Part shown: one piece after another, positions 4,994 through 5,755 of the stretch | How positions within the stretch are numbered: position 1 is the first letter of the stretch | How the letters are laid out: every line of letters starts with the position of its first letter | Source: Dehalococcoidia bacterium | GTDB taxonomy: Bacteria; Chloroflexota; Dehalococcoidia; UBA3495 | Reading direction: 5' to 3' | DNA length: 5,755 nucleotides | Assembly: GCA_028822675.1 (NCBI GenBank) | Contig: JAPKDE010000170.1 | Span: forward strand, 1-5,755 | Notes under the pieces: model-generated | Told to the model about the DNA's origin: nothing | The model's database searches: none | The model's input: only the letters and a program-made list of their open reading frames with translations | Made by a program: the position numbers and the translations under genes

Positions 4994-5755
4994 TTGTCCG
5001 AAGTTTCAACCGACAAGTCACCCATTGTGGAAACTCCAAGCATTCGACAGAGCGGATCGTTTATATTAGCTAGTTTGACCACCGGGCATGGGCTATTCCA
5101 CTGGTTCTCCCAGAGCCTAAGTTTCATGCTACCCGAGATTCGGGACTCCTTCGGCATTAGCACCACCCAGGTGAGTTATATGGCCGCCACCCGAGAATTA
5201 GTCTCCGGAATAGTCGCTATGCCCGGCGGCGTATTCACAGATATGGTACGACGCCATTGGGGGTTGATTTTAGCCGGGTGCATGGCCACTTTTGGATTGG
5301 GCTGGGTCGTGATGGGCTTTTCGCCCGTCTACCCTGTGGTGTTGGTGGGTATGGTGCTAGTCGCATTATCTACAGCACTGTGGCACCTACCAGCCATAGC
5401 GGCTATCTCTCGACGCTTCCCAGAGCGCCGAGGCACAGCGTTATCCACTCATGGAGTCGGCGGAAACATAGGCGACGTGATTGCCATGGCAATCACCGGA
5501 CTCCTATTGGGTTTTTTGGGTTGGCAAGGACTAATAAAGATTTATGCAATTATCCCGCTACTCTTAGCCTTCCTAGTGTTCTGGTCCTTCCGGGACATAG
5601 GAAGGCACACCGAGACAAATGCAGGTCCAGTTAAACCAGATTTGTCTCAACAGTTGGCCCAGACCAGGGCTCTGTTCAAAAACCGCCGATTATGGGGTAT
5701 AAGTCTGGCCTCAGGGGTCCGGAGCATGGCATTCGTCAGCTACATGACCTTCCTA
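4994..5755 (+). CDS. MFS transporter, 3' end beyond the window
   Basis: The first 254 residues of an inner-membrane major facilitator are present, and the frame is still open at the right edge. After a hydrophilic tail (MSEVSTDKSP...), helix 1 spans about 21-45 (ASLTTGHGLFHWFSQSLSF) and leads into LPEIRDSFGIS. The loop 2-3 signature is present in degenerate form at 79-87 (G-V-F-T-D-M-V-R-R). FPERRGTALSTHGVGGNIGD at 142-161 is the conserved segment around helices 4-5 seen in many MFS exporters. About six helices are visible, then a polar central loop at 200-230. The protein is not obviously close to the MFS protein at 1440-2759. TTG start with a well-placed AGGAG. Nothing shows that it shares the riboswitch-controlled transcript; an AT-rich spacer of about 125 bases precedes it. 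Confidence 0.9.
   Translation, partial: MSEVSTDKSPIVETPSIRQSGSFILASLTTGHGLFHWFSQSLSFMLPEIRDSFGISTTQVSYMAATRELVSGIVAMPGGVFTDMVRRHWGLILAGCMATFGLGWVVMGFSPVYPVVLVGMVLVALSTALWHLPAIAAISRRFPERRGTALSTHGVGGNIGDVIAMAITGLLLGFLGWQGLIKIYAIIPLLLAFLVFWSFRDIGRHTETNAGPVKPDLSQQLAQTRALFKNRRLWGISLASGVRSMAFVSYMTFL

Noticed and set aside
4857..5039. Minus-strand hydrophobic reading frame containing LLAWVWTIMGLGLILC.
   Set aside because: It is antisense to the start of the second MFS gene and has no ribosome binding site; chance hydrophobicity is likely.
1..5755. CRISPR arrays, tRNA or rRNA genes, insertion sequences, phage attachment sites.
   Set aside because: I saw no regularly spaced repeats, no tRNA-like cloverleaf, no transposase and no terminal inverted repeats with target duplications.

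Overview
The window looks like chromosomal DNA of an uncultivated bacterium. GC content is moderate, TTG starts seem common, and the gene content is peptide/nickel-type ABC transport, two unrelated major facilitator (MFS) transporters and a cobalamin-riboswitch-controlled uptake locus. The style of the proteins, especially a minus-strand peptide with an HVFVGTATVNG...PDGT pattern, reminds me of Chloroflexota (SAR202/Dehalococcoidia-like). That is an impression from memory, not a demonstrated assignment.

Layout. Positions 1-1028 (minus strand) hold the end of an oligopeptide/dipeptide ABC transporter operon: a complete DppD/OppD-type ATPase, followed 14 bases later by what appears to be the first eight codons of its partner DppF/OppF. 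Positions 1029-1439 are a roughly 410-base divergent intergenic region rich in inverted and direct repeats, including a terminator-like hairpin overlapped by a competing long-range pairing. Positions 1440-2759 (plus) encode a complete 12-helix MFS transporter. Positions 2760-2969 are non-coding. Positions 2970-3143 are a clear cobalamin (B12) riboswitch, followed by an intrinsic terminator at 3195-3220. Positions 3339-4365 encode a BtuC/FecCD-type permease split by a single-base frameshift near 3725-3728. Positions 4402-4963 begin as a lipoprotein gene with a good ribosome binding site and signal peptide, but the invariant lipobox cysteine is replaced by TGA and the reading frame then shifts. 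Positions 4994-5755 encode a second MFS transporter that runs off the right edge.

How it fits together. The riboswitch, permease and lipoprotein form a transcription unit that should be expressed when cobalamin is scarce, and they would be the core of a corrinoid importer. As read here, both protein genes are broken and no ATPase follows, so the locus is either decaying or carries sequence errors. The shifts have the same sign (one extra base, each at a short homopolymer), which favours assembly or sequencing error for at least part of this. I found no convincing new multi-gene system. The most novel-looking items are the structured leader upstream of the first MFS gene and the TGA at the lipobox.
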